Assembly: GCF_947499065.1 (NCBI RefSeq)
Contig: NZ_CANMMT010000002.1
Span: 646,924 to 710,923, forward strand
DNA: 64,000 nucleotides
From: an uncultured Tenacibaculum sp.
GTDB taxonomy: Bacteria; Bacteroidota; Bacteroidia; Flavobacteriales; Flavobacteriaceae
Direction: 5' to 3'
The position numbers and the translations under genes are program-made. The notes under the pieces are model-generated. The model searched no databases and was not told the DNA's origin. It saw nothing but the letters and a program-made list of their open reading frames with translations. How positions within the stretch are numbered: the first letter of the stretch is position 1; each line of letters opens with the position of its first letter. Shown in pieces: positions 34,109 through 42,452 of this stretch.

Positions 34109-36520
34109 ATGAACTTAAAAAATATTGTTCTGATGCTTTTGTTATGGAGTTTTTCTTCTATAATAATAGCACAAGAAGAATGTACATATACATTCTCAGG
34201 TTTAGTAGATGATTTTCATGATAAATCGCCCATAATTGGGGCAACGGTTTTAATTAAAAATCAAAACAAATATGCCACTACAGATATAGATGGAAAATTT
34301 ACCATCAATAATATATGTAAAGGTACTATCACAGTTGAAATTTCTCACGTTGCTTGTGAACCTAAAACTTTAACTTTTACGATAGATAAAAACCTTTATA
34401 AAATTATTGATTTAGAGCACCACATTGAAGAATTAAACGAAGTAAGCGTTAAAGCTAAGACGGGGTTAAAAACTAAAACTTCTCAAGAAACTTTAATAAA
34501 AACAAAAACTTTAGAAAAATTCAGTAGTGCAAGTCTTGGTGATGCTTTGAAAGATATATCTGGTGTGTCTTCTATTAATACTGGGAACTCTATTGTTAAA
34601 CCTGTAATCAACGGTTTACACAGTAGTAGAGTGCTTATTTCTTTTAATAATGTGCGTTTACAAGATCAAGAATGGGGAATAGAACACGCTCCTAATATTG
34701 ATTTAAACGCTGCAGAATCTGTTTCAGTTATAAAAGGAGCTAATGCATTACAATATGGTGGAGATGCTATAGGAGGAGTTGTTATTGTTAATCCCTCAAA
34801 AGTTCTTATTAATAAAGATACTTTATATGGAAAAACAATTCTTTCTCAGCAATCTAATGGAAGACTTTTTAATATTACTAGTAGTTTGCAAAAAAATTAT
34901 GCAAAGGGCTGGTATATAAATGGACAAGCTTCATACAAAAGAGCTGGTGATTTTAGAGCACCTGATTACTATTTGACAAACACAGGAATAGATTCTAAAG
35001 CATTTACAATTGCTACAGGATTTAAAAAGTTCGATAAAGGTTTTGAACTTTTTTATAGTCACATAGCCAATAAAATAGGAATTCTAAGCGCCTCTCATGT
35101 AGGTAGTGCTTCTGACTTAAGAAATGCTATTAATAGCCCTACTCCATTAAAAATAAGTGATTTTAGTTATACAATAGACAACCCAAAACAAGATGTTACT
35201 CACCAATTACTTAAAGCTAGTTATTATAAACGTTTTAAAGGAATTGGTAAATTATCTTTACAATATGACTTCCAAAGCAACAATAGATTAGAGTTTGATT
35301 TAAGAAGAGGTGACAATAAAAATTTAGCAGCCACTGATTTATTATTAAACACTCATTCTTTTAGAGCCGATTTAAAAATGGATGCAAATCCTGATCGAAT
35401 TTATAAATTTGGAATTATTGGAAGTTACCAAAATAATTTCCCTGACCCAGCAACTAAAGTAAGAAGAATCATACCTGATTATGATAAATATACTTTTGGA
35501 GCTTATGGAATTGGAAATTATAGGTTTGAAGACATCTTACTAACTGCAGGTATTAGATACGATTTTGAACATATAGATGCTAAAAAGTTTTATCAAATTT
35601 CAAGATGGAATAGTTTAGGTTATCAAAATGATTTTAGTCATATTATAATTGATCCAAATGTACAAGGCACTCAATTATTGGCAAATCCTGTATTTACTTA
35701 CCATAATATTTCGGCATCATTAGGTATTTCTTATGATATTAATGAAAAAAGTTCTTTAATTGCTAACTATGGTTTAGCAAATAGAGCGCCTAATGCTTCT
35801 GAATTATTCAGTGCTGGGTTACATCATTCTGCTGCCAGAATAGAATTAGGAGATTTACGTATACAACCAGAAACGTCTAATAGATTTTCTGCTACTTATA
35901 ATTTTAACCACAAAAAACTTGATTTTTCTGTTGAAGGGTTTTACAACTTTATAAATGATTTTATATACATAGAACCATCAGGAGCTGAATTAACACAACG
36001 TGGTACTTTTGTTACTTGGGATTATAAACAAGTAAACGCACATTTATTTGGTATCGATACTAATATAAGTTATCAAATAAATAAAAATTTAAGTATCGGA
36101 AATAAAACTTCGTTTCTTAGAGGAAAAGATACAAGTAACAAACGTGATCTTATAGATATTCCTCCATTTAAGACGGTAACGCAACTTACTTTTAACAAAG
36201 CTGAATGGTATAATTTCAATGCTTCTGTTCAAAGTGAATTTAATGCTAGACAAAACAATTTCCCTAACAACAATTTTGACATTTTTATCCCTCAAACTAA
36301 TAGTTATGAACTTGTTGATATTAGTACACCTCCCAATGCTTACCATTTATTAAATTTTTCGTCAGGTATAGAGTTTAATCTATTTAAAACCAATATGGGA
36401 TTAACATTTTCTGTAGACAATATACTTAATACCAGTTATCGAAATTATTTAAACAAACTACGCTACTTTGCTGATGATTTAGGGAGAAACTTTAAAATTC
36501 AATTAAAAATTAATTATTAA
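34109..36520 (+). CDS. TonB-dependent receptor, probably for a metal, 803 aa
   Basis: Signal peptide, then a carboxypeptidase-regulatory-like domain (FSGLVDDFHDKSPIIGATVL, about 25-115), a plug (LGDALKDISGVSSINTGNSI, GIEHAPNIDLNAAESVSVIKG and AIGGVVIVNP) and a barrel ending FKIQLKINY. The plug contains DQEWGIEHAPNID and the barrel the ELFSAGLHHSAARIELGD segment, like the ZnuD-type receptors of Bacteroidota; a zinc role is inference. It imports its ligand over the outer membrane with TonB energy. It is flanked by a His-rich exported protein and a lipoprotein in one operon. Confidence 0.88.
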   Translation: MNLKNIVLMLLLWSFSSIIIAQEECTYTFSGLVDDFHDKSPIIGATVLIKNQNKYATTDIDGKFTINNICKGTITVEISHVACEPKTLTFTIDKNLYKIIDLEHHIEELNEVSVKAKTGLKTKTSQETLIKTKTLEKFSSASLGDALKDISGVSSINTGNSIVKPVINGLHSSRVLISFNNVRLQDQEWGIEHAPNIDLNAAESVSVIKGANALQYGGDAIGGVVIVNPSKVLINKDTLYGKTILSQQSNGRLFNITSSLQKNYAKGWYINGQASYKRAGDFRAPDYYLTNTGIDSKAFTIATGFKKFDKGFELFYSHIANKIGILSASHVGSASDLRNAINSPTPLKISDFSYTIDNPKQDVTHQLLKASYYKRFKGIGKLSLQYDFQSNNRLEFDLRRGDNKNLAATDLLLNTHSFRADLKMDANPDRIYKFGIIGSYQNNFPDPATKVRRIIPDYDKYTFGAYGIGNYRFEDILLTAGIRYDFEHIDAKKFYQISRWNSLGYQNDFSHIIIDPNVQGTQLLANPVFTYHNISASLGISYDINEKSSLIANYGLANRAPNASELFSAGLHHSAARIELGDLRIQPETSNRFSATYNFNHKKLDFSVEGFYNFINDFIYIEPSGAELTQRGTFVTWDYKQVNAHLFGIDTNISYQINKNLSIGNKTSFLRGKDTSNKRDLIDIPPFKTVTQLTFNKAEWYNFNASVQSEFNARQNNFPNNNFDIFIPQTNSYELVDISTPPNAYHLLNFSSGIEFNLFKTNMGLTFSVDNILNTSYRNYLNKLRYFADDLGRNFKIQLKINY

Positions 36521-36531
36521 AAAAACACATT

Positions 36532-37098
36532 ATGAAACTTATTAAATTATTTTCAATACTTACTATTTTTTCTTTAGTATTCGCTTCTTGTTCTGATAGT
36601 ACTCCTACTGTTGTAAATGAAGAGGAGGTTATAACAACAATGAAAATTGTATTAACTCCTAATGGAGGAGGTAATGCTGTAACTATCCAAAGTAGAGATT
36701 TAGATGGTGATGGTCCTAATCCACCTGTAATTACTCCAAGTCCAATTTCACTTGCTGCAAATACAACTTATAGTGCGGTTATTACTTTATTAAATGAAAC
36801 TGAAAATCCTGCTGGAAATGTAACAGACGAAGTAGCTAAAGAAGCTGATGAGCACCAATTCTTCTATAGTGCTAGTGGAATTGCTGGTACTTTTACTTAT
36901 GCAGGAGCTAACGATTCTAATGGAAACCCAGTTGGAATTCAATTTACAGTTGCTACTGGAGCTGCTGGAAATGGAACTTATACAGTTACTTTAAGACATG
37001 AGCCTAACAAATCGGCTACTGGTGTTAAAGGTGGAGATATTACTAATGCTGGTGGTTCTACTGATATCGAAGTTAGCTTCCCTATTATATTACAATAA
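36532..37098 (+). CDS. Lipoprotein downstream of the TonB receptor, 188 aa
   Basis: Lipobox ending LVFASC. The mature protein has the conserved pattern NEEEVITTMKIVLTPNGGGN, QSRDLDGDGPNPPVIT and ADEHQFFYSASG and is all beta, like the flavobacterial lipoproteins that sit behind metal-type TonB receptors (sometimes named type 1 periplasmic-binding-fold, which I do not see supported). It contains DLDGDGPN, a Ca-like Asp loop. It starts 11 bp after the receptor stop. A probable surface or periplasmic ligand-handling partner; terminators follow. Confidence 0.78.
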   Translation: MKLIKLFSILTIFSLVFASCSDSTPTVVNEEEVITTMKIVLTPNGGGNAVTIQSRDLDGDGPNPPVITPSPISLAANTTYSAVITLLNETENPAGNVTDEVAKEADEHQFFYSASGIAGTFTYAGANDSNGNPVGIQFTVATGAAGNGTYTVTLRHEPNKSATGVKGGDITNAGGSTDIEVSFPIILQ

Positions 37099-37115
37099 TA
37101 AACTATTTATATTGT

Positions 37116-37146
37116 AAAAAACCTCAGGTTAATCCTGAGGTTTTTT
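37116..37146. terminator. Strong intrinsic terminator behind the TonB receptor operon
   Basis: AAAAAACCTCAGG / CCTGAGGTTTTTT with a TTAAT loop. Confidence 0.9.
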
Positions 37147-37176
37147 ATTTACTCTTTTAGATAGTATTAAGAATCA

Positions 37177-37202
37177 AAAACTCCCCAAAATTGGGGAGTT
37201 TT
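37177..37202. terminator. Second tandem terminator, serving msrA from the other side
   Basis: AAAACTCCCCAA / TTGGGGAGTTTT with a 2-nt loop, between the convergent TonB operon and msrA. Confidence 0.85.
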
Positions 37203-37237
37203 CTTCTTATATAAACAAACTTTAACTTAATAAAGTT

Positions 37238-37894
37238 TTAGTGCTTTTCCTTTTTAAGCAATTCCGGAAATTTCTGCTTAAAACGATTTAACCTAGGAAT
37301 AGAAACCTTTTGTACATAAGGATTTTCTGGATGTAATCTCTCATAATTTTGATGGTACTCTTCCGCTGGATAAAACTTGGTAAATTTTGTTACTTCTGTT
37401 ACTATTTTACCTTTATAAATTTCTTTATTTAACTTTTTAATTGTGTTTTCAATTATTTGTTTCTCTTTATTATTACTATAAAATGCAATAGACCTATATT
37501 GACTTCCATAATCTGGATGCTGTCCATTTTTTGTTGTAGGATTATGTGACCCAAAATAAACATCTACCAAAGTTTGAAAGCTCACTACTTTAGGATTATA
37601 ATAAACAGCTACCGTTTCTGAATGCCCAGTTCTTCCAGTTCCTATTTTTCTATAAGTAGGATTTTTTGTGTGTCCACCTGCATAACCAGAAACTGCTTCC
37701 TCTACTCCTTTCACACTTTCAAAAATAGCTTCTACGCACCAAAAACATCCGCTTGCAAAATAAGCTACTTTGGTATCTTTTGAGTAAGATATGACTTTAT
37801 CATTCTCTTTAATTTCTTCTTTTTTTGTAAAATTTGTAAAAATAATAGCTGATAAAAACACTGCTGAAAGTGCTATTGATTTTAGTATCTTCAT
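37238..37894 (-). CDS. msrA: Exported peptide-methionine (S)-S-oxide reductase
   Basis: The MsrA signature GCFWCVEA gives the catalytic Cys50 with Cys53. YAGGHTKNPTYR, GHSETV and the final YHQNYERLHPENPYV are family motifs. The first ~22 residues (MKILKSIALSAVFLSAIIFT) form a hydrophobic N-terminus typical of a signal peptide or anchor, so repair of oxidised methionine occurs in the periplasm or envelope rather than the cytoplasm. There is no lipobox. No MsrB domain is fused. The gene stands alone with its own terminator. Confidence 0.92.
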   Translation of the reverse strand: MKILKSIALSAVFLSAIIFTNFTKKEEIKENDKVISYSKDTKVAYFASGCFWCVEAIFESVKGVEEAVSGYAGGHTKNPTYRKIGTGRTGHSETVAVYYNPKVVSFQTLVDVYFGSHNPTTKNGQHPDYGSQYRSIAFYSNNKEKQIIENTIKKLNKEIYKGKIVTEVTKFTKFYPAEEYHQNYERLHPENPYVQKVSIPRLNRFKQKFPELLKKEKH

Positions 37895-37982
37895 AAATTA
37901 TAATCTTTTATATCTATTCAGTCGTGTAAAAAAACAAGTTTTTACAATTGTTTACAACTTTAGGTTTTCCTTAAGAAAATTG

Positions 37983-38014
37983 TTTGTGAGTTGCCATCGG
38001 GTTTTTTACTTTTG
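37983..38014 (+). promoter_or_regulatory. Full Bacteroidota promoter of dnaX
   Basis: TTTG (37983-37986), a 20-nt spacer, then TACTTTTG (38007-38014), an almost ideal TTTG-N19/20-TAnnTTTG, 24 bp before the ATG. It is the best two-part promoter seen in the window. Confidence 0.75.
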
Positions 38015-38037
38015 TTTACGTAAATAGTAGCAATTAA

Positions 38038-39738
38038 ATGGAACATTTTATAGTATCAGCACGTAAGTATCGTCCTCAAAATTTTGAAGATGTTGTTGGC
38101 CAACAAGCCATCACCAATACTTTAGAGAATGCTATAAAAAACAATCATTTAGCACAAGCATTACTTTTTACAGGACCTCGTGGAGTTGGTAAAACTTCTT
38201 GTGCTCGTATTCTAGCAAAAAGAATAAATCAAGAAGACGCTACTAATGAAGATGAAGATTTCGCTTTTAATATTTTTGAATTAGATGCCGCTTCAAACAA
38301 CTCTGTAGACGATATTCGAAACCTAACGGACCAAGTTCGTATTCCACCTCAAACTGGAAAATATAAAGTTTATATTATTGACGAGGTTCATATGCTTTCC
38401 CAAGCAGCTTTTAATGCTTTTTTAAAAACATTAGAAGAGCCGCCAGCACATGCTATTTTTATTTTAGCAACAACCGAAAAGCATAAAATTATTCCAACAA
38501 TATTATCACGTTGTCAAATTTTCGATTTTAAGCGTATAGGTGTCTTAGATGCTAAAGAGTATTTAAAAACGATTTGTGCCAAAGAAAATATTACAGCTGA
38601 AGATGATGCTTTACATGTAATAGCTCAAAAGGCTGATGGTGCCATGCGTGATGCTTTATCTATTTTTGATAGAGTTGTTAGTTTTTCTGGTAGTAACTTA
38701 ACACGTGAAGCCGTTACTCAGAATTTAAATGTATTAGATTATGATGTTTATTTTAACATTACTGATTTATTACTTGAAAATAAAATCCCAGAAGTATTAA
38801 TGGCTTTTAATGATGTTTTAGCCAAAGGCTTTGAAGGACATCATTTTATAAACGGTTTAGCATCTCACTTTAGAGATTTATTAGTTGCTAAAGATGAAGC
38901 TACCATACAATTACTAGAAGTTGGAGATAATACAAAGAAGAAATATTTAGATCAAGCTAGAAAAGCTAATATGCAATTTTTGCTTCCAGCTATTGACAAA
39001 GCCAACGATTGTGATTTAAAATATCGAGGAAGTAAAAACCAACGTTTACTGGTAGAACTTACCTTAATGCAAATAGCCTCTATCACTTTTGATGGAGCAA
39101 AAAAAAAATCTAGCAACTACATAATTCCGGCTACTTTTTTTACTTCTTTATCCCCTTCTGTAAAGAAGATTGCAATACAACCAATTGTAAAGGCTACAGA
39201 AATTCCTCAGGAAACAAAACAACCTGAAGTTAAAGAAACTCCACAAGCCCAATCTACAAAACCAATGTTGAAAAACATTAAACGTAGGGCTTCTGCTCTT
39301 TCTTTAAAAAGCGTACATAAGAAAAAGGTTGTTGTTACTAATGATGATGATGAAAACTTCGAAAATCACCCAAGAACTCCTTTTACTAATGAAGAATTAG
39401 CAGAAGCTTGGAAAAAATACTATTTTAAATTACAAGGATTAGGTGAACGAAGTATGGCTGCTATTTTAGCATCGGATACTCCATTATTAGGAGCTAATCA
39501 TAAAATAAAGTTCTCAGTTCCTAACGAATTAATGAAGTCCCAATTAAGAAAAGGGAAACCAAAATTAATGCGTTATTTACGTGAAGCTTTAAATAACTAT
39601 GGTATTGAAGTTGATATTGTAGTAAATGAAACTATAGAAAAAAAGTTTGCCTATACTCCTCATGAAAAATATGAGAAATTAAAAGAGAAAAATCCTTTAA
39701 TTGAAAAGTTAAAGCAAACTTTTGGTTTAGATCTCTAA
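38038..39738 (+). CDS. dnaX: DNA polymerase III subunit gamma/tau
   Basis: FIVSARKYRPQNFEDVVGQ and Walker A GPRGVGKTS (46-54), with DEVHML (Walker B), TLEEPPAHAIFI and the SRC arginine finger of the AAA+ clamp loader. The four Cys of the zinc module that follow Walker A in E. coli and Bacillus are missing: residues 60-85 read LAKRINQEDATNEDEDFAFN and move straight to the ELDAASNN motif. The tau-like C-terminal region is present (to residue 566). Loss of the zinc finger is known for other flavobacterial DnaX as far as I recall. The gene overlaps the antiporter's end by 12 bases, convergent. Confidence 0.95.
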   Translation: MEHFIVSARKYRPQNFEDVVGQQAITNTLENAIKNNHLAQALLFTGPRGVGKTSCARILAKRINQEDATNEDEDFAFNIFELDAASNNSVDDIRNLTDQVRIPPQTGKYKVYIIDEVHMLSQAAFNAFLKTLEEPPAHAIFILATTEKHKIIPTILSRCQIFDFKRIGVLDAKEYLKTICAKENITAEDDALHVIAQKADGAMRDALSIFDRVVSFSGSNLTREAVTQNLNVLDYDVYFNITDLLLENKIPEVLMAFNDVLAKGFEGHHFINGLASHFRDLLVAKDEATIQLLEVGDNTKKKYLDQARKANMQFLLPAIDKANDCDLKYRGSKNQRLLVELTLMQIASITFDGAKKKSSNYIIPATFFTSLSPSVKKIAIQPIVKATEIPQETKQPEVKETPQAQSTKPMLKNIKRRASALSLKSVHKKKVVVTNDDDENFENHPRTPFTNEELAEAWKKYYFKLQGLGERSMAAILASDTPLLGANHKIKFSVPNELMKSQLRKGKPKLMRYLREALNNYGIEVDIVVNETIEKKFAYTPHEKYEKLKEKNPLIEKLKQTFGLDL

Positions 39739-41544
39739 TTTTTTACCTAAATAAACAATAGCGTTGTTTTCTTTAATATTTGCCGTATTAAATGTTGGTA
39801 ATACTTCTAAGGTATCTCCTACTTTTACAAATAATGGTATTGATTTTATCTCTTCCTCAATTTTTTCAAGTTTAGTTACAAAATCTTCTTCTGATTTTAC
39901 AATCAATTCATGTATCGTAGGATAATCTCTCGCGCTTTCATTCAAATTAAAGTAATCATCATTTTCTGTAAACAGATTCATTTCTTCTTCTGTTTCACTA
40001 TCTTTAACTTCTTTTGAACTAGCTACTCTATAGGCGCCATGCTCACCATACAATTCAGATAATTGTGTTATTGCATATTTATTAACCACATCACTACCAG
40101 TCATTGCTATCAGGTAACCAACGTCACTTAATTCTACCTTATCATCGATACTATCATTATAAATATCAATATCAAAAGCTTCAATTTCATTATTACGAGC
40201 TTTTTCAATATAATCTTTGTTCTGATCTAATAGTATTACCCTTCTATCATTATCTTTTAAATATTTTGCAATCACTCTTGCTGCTTCAGAAGCTCCAATA
40301 ATAACTATTGCTTCAGATTGTTTTAAGAATACTCCCACTAGTTTAGCAAACAAACGTGCTGTAGTTGCATTTAATAGTACTGTACCCAATACAATCATAA
40401 ATACCAAAGGAGTTATATATTCTGCACCTACTACACCTTGTTTCATTAGTTTAGTTCCAAATAATGAAGCAATACCAGCTGCTACAATACCTCTGGGTCC
40501 AACCCAACTTATAAATAATTTTTCATTGAGTTTTAAAGTTGAACCTCGTGTACTTAGAAATACACCTAAAGGACGTATTACTAAAACTACAATAGCAAAT
40601 AACAATAGTGCTTCCCAGTTAAAAATAAGTTGAAGCTGACTCATATCCATGTTTGCCGCCAACAAAATAAATAGGATGGAAATTAATAATACTGAAAGTG
40701 ATTCTTTGAAATATAGTAATTCGTCAAAACTATGAATTTTACTATTCGCTATTACCATTCCCATTACTACTACCGATAATAAACCAGATTCGTGGGCAAA
40801 TAAATCTGACAATACAAATACAAATAATACCATCGATAATGATACCACATTCAACAAGTAATGTGGAACTAACTTTCTATTTACTATAAATATTAAAGCA
40901 TGGGCAAACGTAAAACCAAAAGTTGAACCAAATAATAAGATTTTACCAAACTCAAGTAAAGCTGTTTTTGTAAAACCACTTCCTCCTCCAACACTAATAA
41001 ATTCAAAAACCAATACTGCTATTAATGCTCCAATTGGGTCAATTAAAATCCCTTCCCATTTTAGTACAGCTGCTACATCTTTTTTAAGAGGTACATTTCT
41101 TAGTATTGGTGAGATTACGGTAGGACCTGTAACTATAATCAATGCTGAAAACAACATTGAAATTTCCCACCCCAATCCAAAAATATGATGTGCGACAATA
41201 CCTGAAACAATAAATGTTACTGCAGAACCTAAAGTAATCAGCTTTGTAATAACCGGACCAACATTAGATATTTCACTTTGTTTTAATGTTAAACCTCCTT
41301 CAAAAAGAATAATACTAATGGCTAAAGACACAAAATAGAATAGACCATCGCCAGGAAATAATCCTTTTTTCCCATTCCATATAGGTTCAATCCATTTACT
41401 TCCATCAGAACTAAAAAATTCAGCAGCAACAGGGCCTACTAATAGTCCTATTAAAATTAAAGGTAATATTGCTGGGATTTTAAATTTCCACGCTACCCAT
41501 TGTGCTAAAATTCCTAAAATGATGATTCCTGCTAGTTCTACCAT
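39727..41544 (-). CDS. Na+/H+ (cation/proton) antiporter of CPA1 type with C-terminal TrkA-N domain, 605 aa
   Basis: About a dozen membrane helices over residues 1-400 include LPLILIGLLVGPVAAEFF, SIILFEGGLTLK, the GPTVISPILRN segment and WEGILIDPIGALIAVLVFE with the transport Asp. A soluble C-terminal part from about 410 carries a TrkA-N/RCK nucleotide-binding fold (VIIGASEAARVIAKYL, VILLDQNKDYI, AMTGSDVVNKYA). It exchanges Na+ or K+ for H+ across the inner membrane, probably with nucleotide control. It is divergent from the UspA–SulP pair over 80 bp. Confidence 0.9.
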   Translation of the reverse strand: MVELAGIIILGILAQWVAWKFKIPAILPLILIGLLVGPVAAEFFSSDGSKWIEPIWNGKKGLFPGDGLFYFVSLAISIILFEGGLTLKQSEISNVGPVITKLITLGSAVTFIVSGIVAHHIFGLGWEISMLFSALIIVTGPTVISPILRNVPLKKDVAAVLKWEGILIDPIGALIAVLVFEFISVGGGSGFTKTALLEFGKILLFGSTFGFTFAHALIFIVNRKLVPHYLLNVVSLSMVLFVFVLSDLFAHESGLLSVVVMGMVIANSKIHSFDELLYFKESLSVLLISILFILLAANMDMSQLQLIFNWEALLLFAIVVLVIRPLGVFLSTRGSTLKLNEKLFISWVGPRGIVAAGIASLFGTKLMKQGVVGAEYITPLVFMIVLGTVLLNATTARLFAKLVGVFLKQSEAIVIIGASEAARVIAKYLKDNDRRVILLDQNKDYIEKARNNEIEAFDIDIYNDSIDDKVELSDVGYLIAMTGSDVVNKYAITQLSELYGEHGAYRVASSKEVKDSETEEEMNLFTENDDYFNLNESARDYPTIHELIVKSEEDFVTKLEKIEEEIKSIPLFVKVGDTLEVLPTFNTANIKENNAIVYLGKKLEI

Positions 41545-41624
41545 AGTCTTTATTATGTAAAAAATATTATTTCTCGGAATAAGAATAAAATTCTATCTTC
41601 GAAAACTTAAAAATAAACAATATT

Positions 41625-42452
41625 TTGATTAAAAAAATTTTAATTGGTATTGCTTTCTCTCCTAATTTAAAAGCGAATTTATTTGAAGCTTTACGATTGG
41701 GGAATATGCTTGGAGCTCAAGTAATTGGTGTACATGTTGGAGAAAAATCTGAAGAAAGAGAAAAACAATTACAGCAGCTTTTAAACGAAGCTCCGGCACT
41801 AGAACAACCTTTCAAAACGATCTGGCAAGAAGGTAAACCGGTCGATGTTATACTTCAAACGACAAAACAAGAGCAAATAGATTTATTAATATTGGGTGCT
41901 TTACAAAAAGAGAAACTATATAAATATTATGTAGGGTCTATAGCAAGAGAGCTTACACGTAAGGCTAAATGTTCTGTATTACTTTTGATAAAACCATCTA
42001 TTGAAAGAATTCCTTGTAATCATGTTGTTGTAAGTGGTTTGGAAGATGATAAAACAAAAGAAACTATTAAAGCTGCTTTAACTATCTCTAAAAACTTAGA
42101 TTGTAAAAGAGTTACCATTGTTGAAGAAATTAGTCAAACTGAACTAAATGTAAAAGTTAACGACGATGCTTCTTTACGTAAAGCTACTTTAGCAAAAGAA
42201 CGTTTAAAGGAGCGTGAAGATTTCCGTGTACAATGTGTACTTGATGAAATTGATACCAAAGATATTATTATAAAAAAGCAAAGTATTTTCGGACGTAGAG
42301 GATATTCTATAGGTCACTACGCTAAAGTAAAAAGAGCTGATTTACTTGTAATGAGTGCTCCTAAAAAAATGGGAATCATCGATAGAATTTTCCCACATGA
42401 TTTAGAATATATTTTAGCTGAATTACCAACCGATGTTTTAATCGTTAAATGA
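41625..42452 (+). CDS. Tandem-domain universal stress protein (UspA-like), TTG start, 275 aa
   Basis: Two Usp folds (about 1-128 and 132-275): KKILIGIAFSPNLK at the first strand and DLLILGALQKEKLYKYYVGS with a partial ATP loop in the first half; DLLVMSAPKKMG and LPTDVLIVK in the second. The ATP-binding G2xG9xG(S/T) pattern is incomplete in both. Start is TTG (41625), because no ATG is available before residue 28. The stop abuts the SulP ATG, so the pair is translationally coupled; Usp proteins often regulate the transporter encoded next to them. Confidence 0.85.
   Translation: MIKKILIGIAFSPNLKANLFEALRLGNMLGAQVIGVHVGEKSEEREKQLQQLLNEAPALEQPFKTIWQEGKPVDVILQTTKQEQIDLLILGALQKEKLYKYYVGSIARELTRKAKCSVLLLIKPSIERIPCNHVVVSGLEDDKTKETIKAALTISKNLDCKRVTIVEEISQTELNVKVNDDASLRKATLAKERLKEREDFRVQCVLDEIDTKDIIIKKQSIFGRRGYSIGHYAKVKRADLLVMSAPKKMGIIDRIFPHDLEYILAELPTDVLIVK

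Noticed and set aside
37791..38027. 78-codon plus-strand ORF before dnaX
   Set aside because: Antisense to the msrA start and running over the dnaX promoter; Phe-rich with no family likeness.
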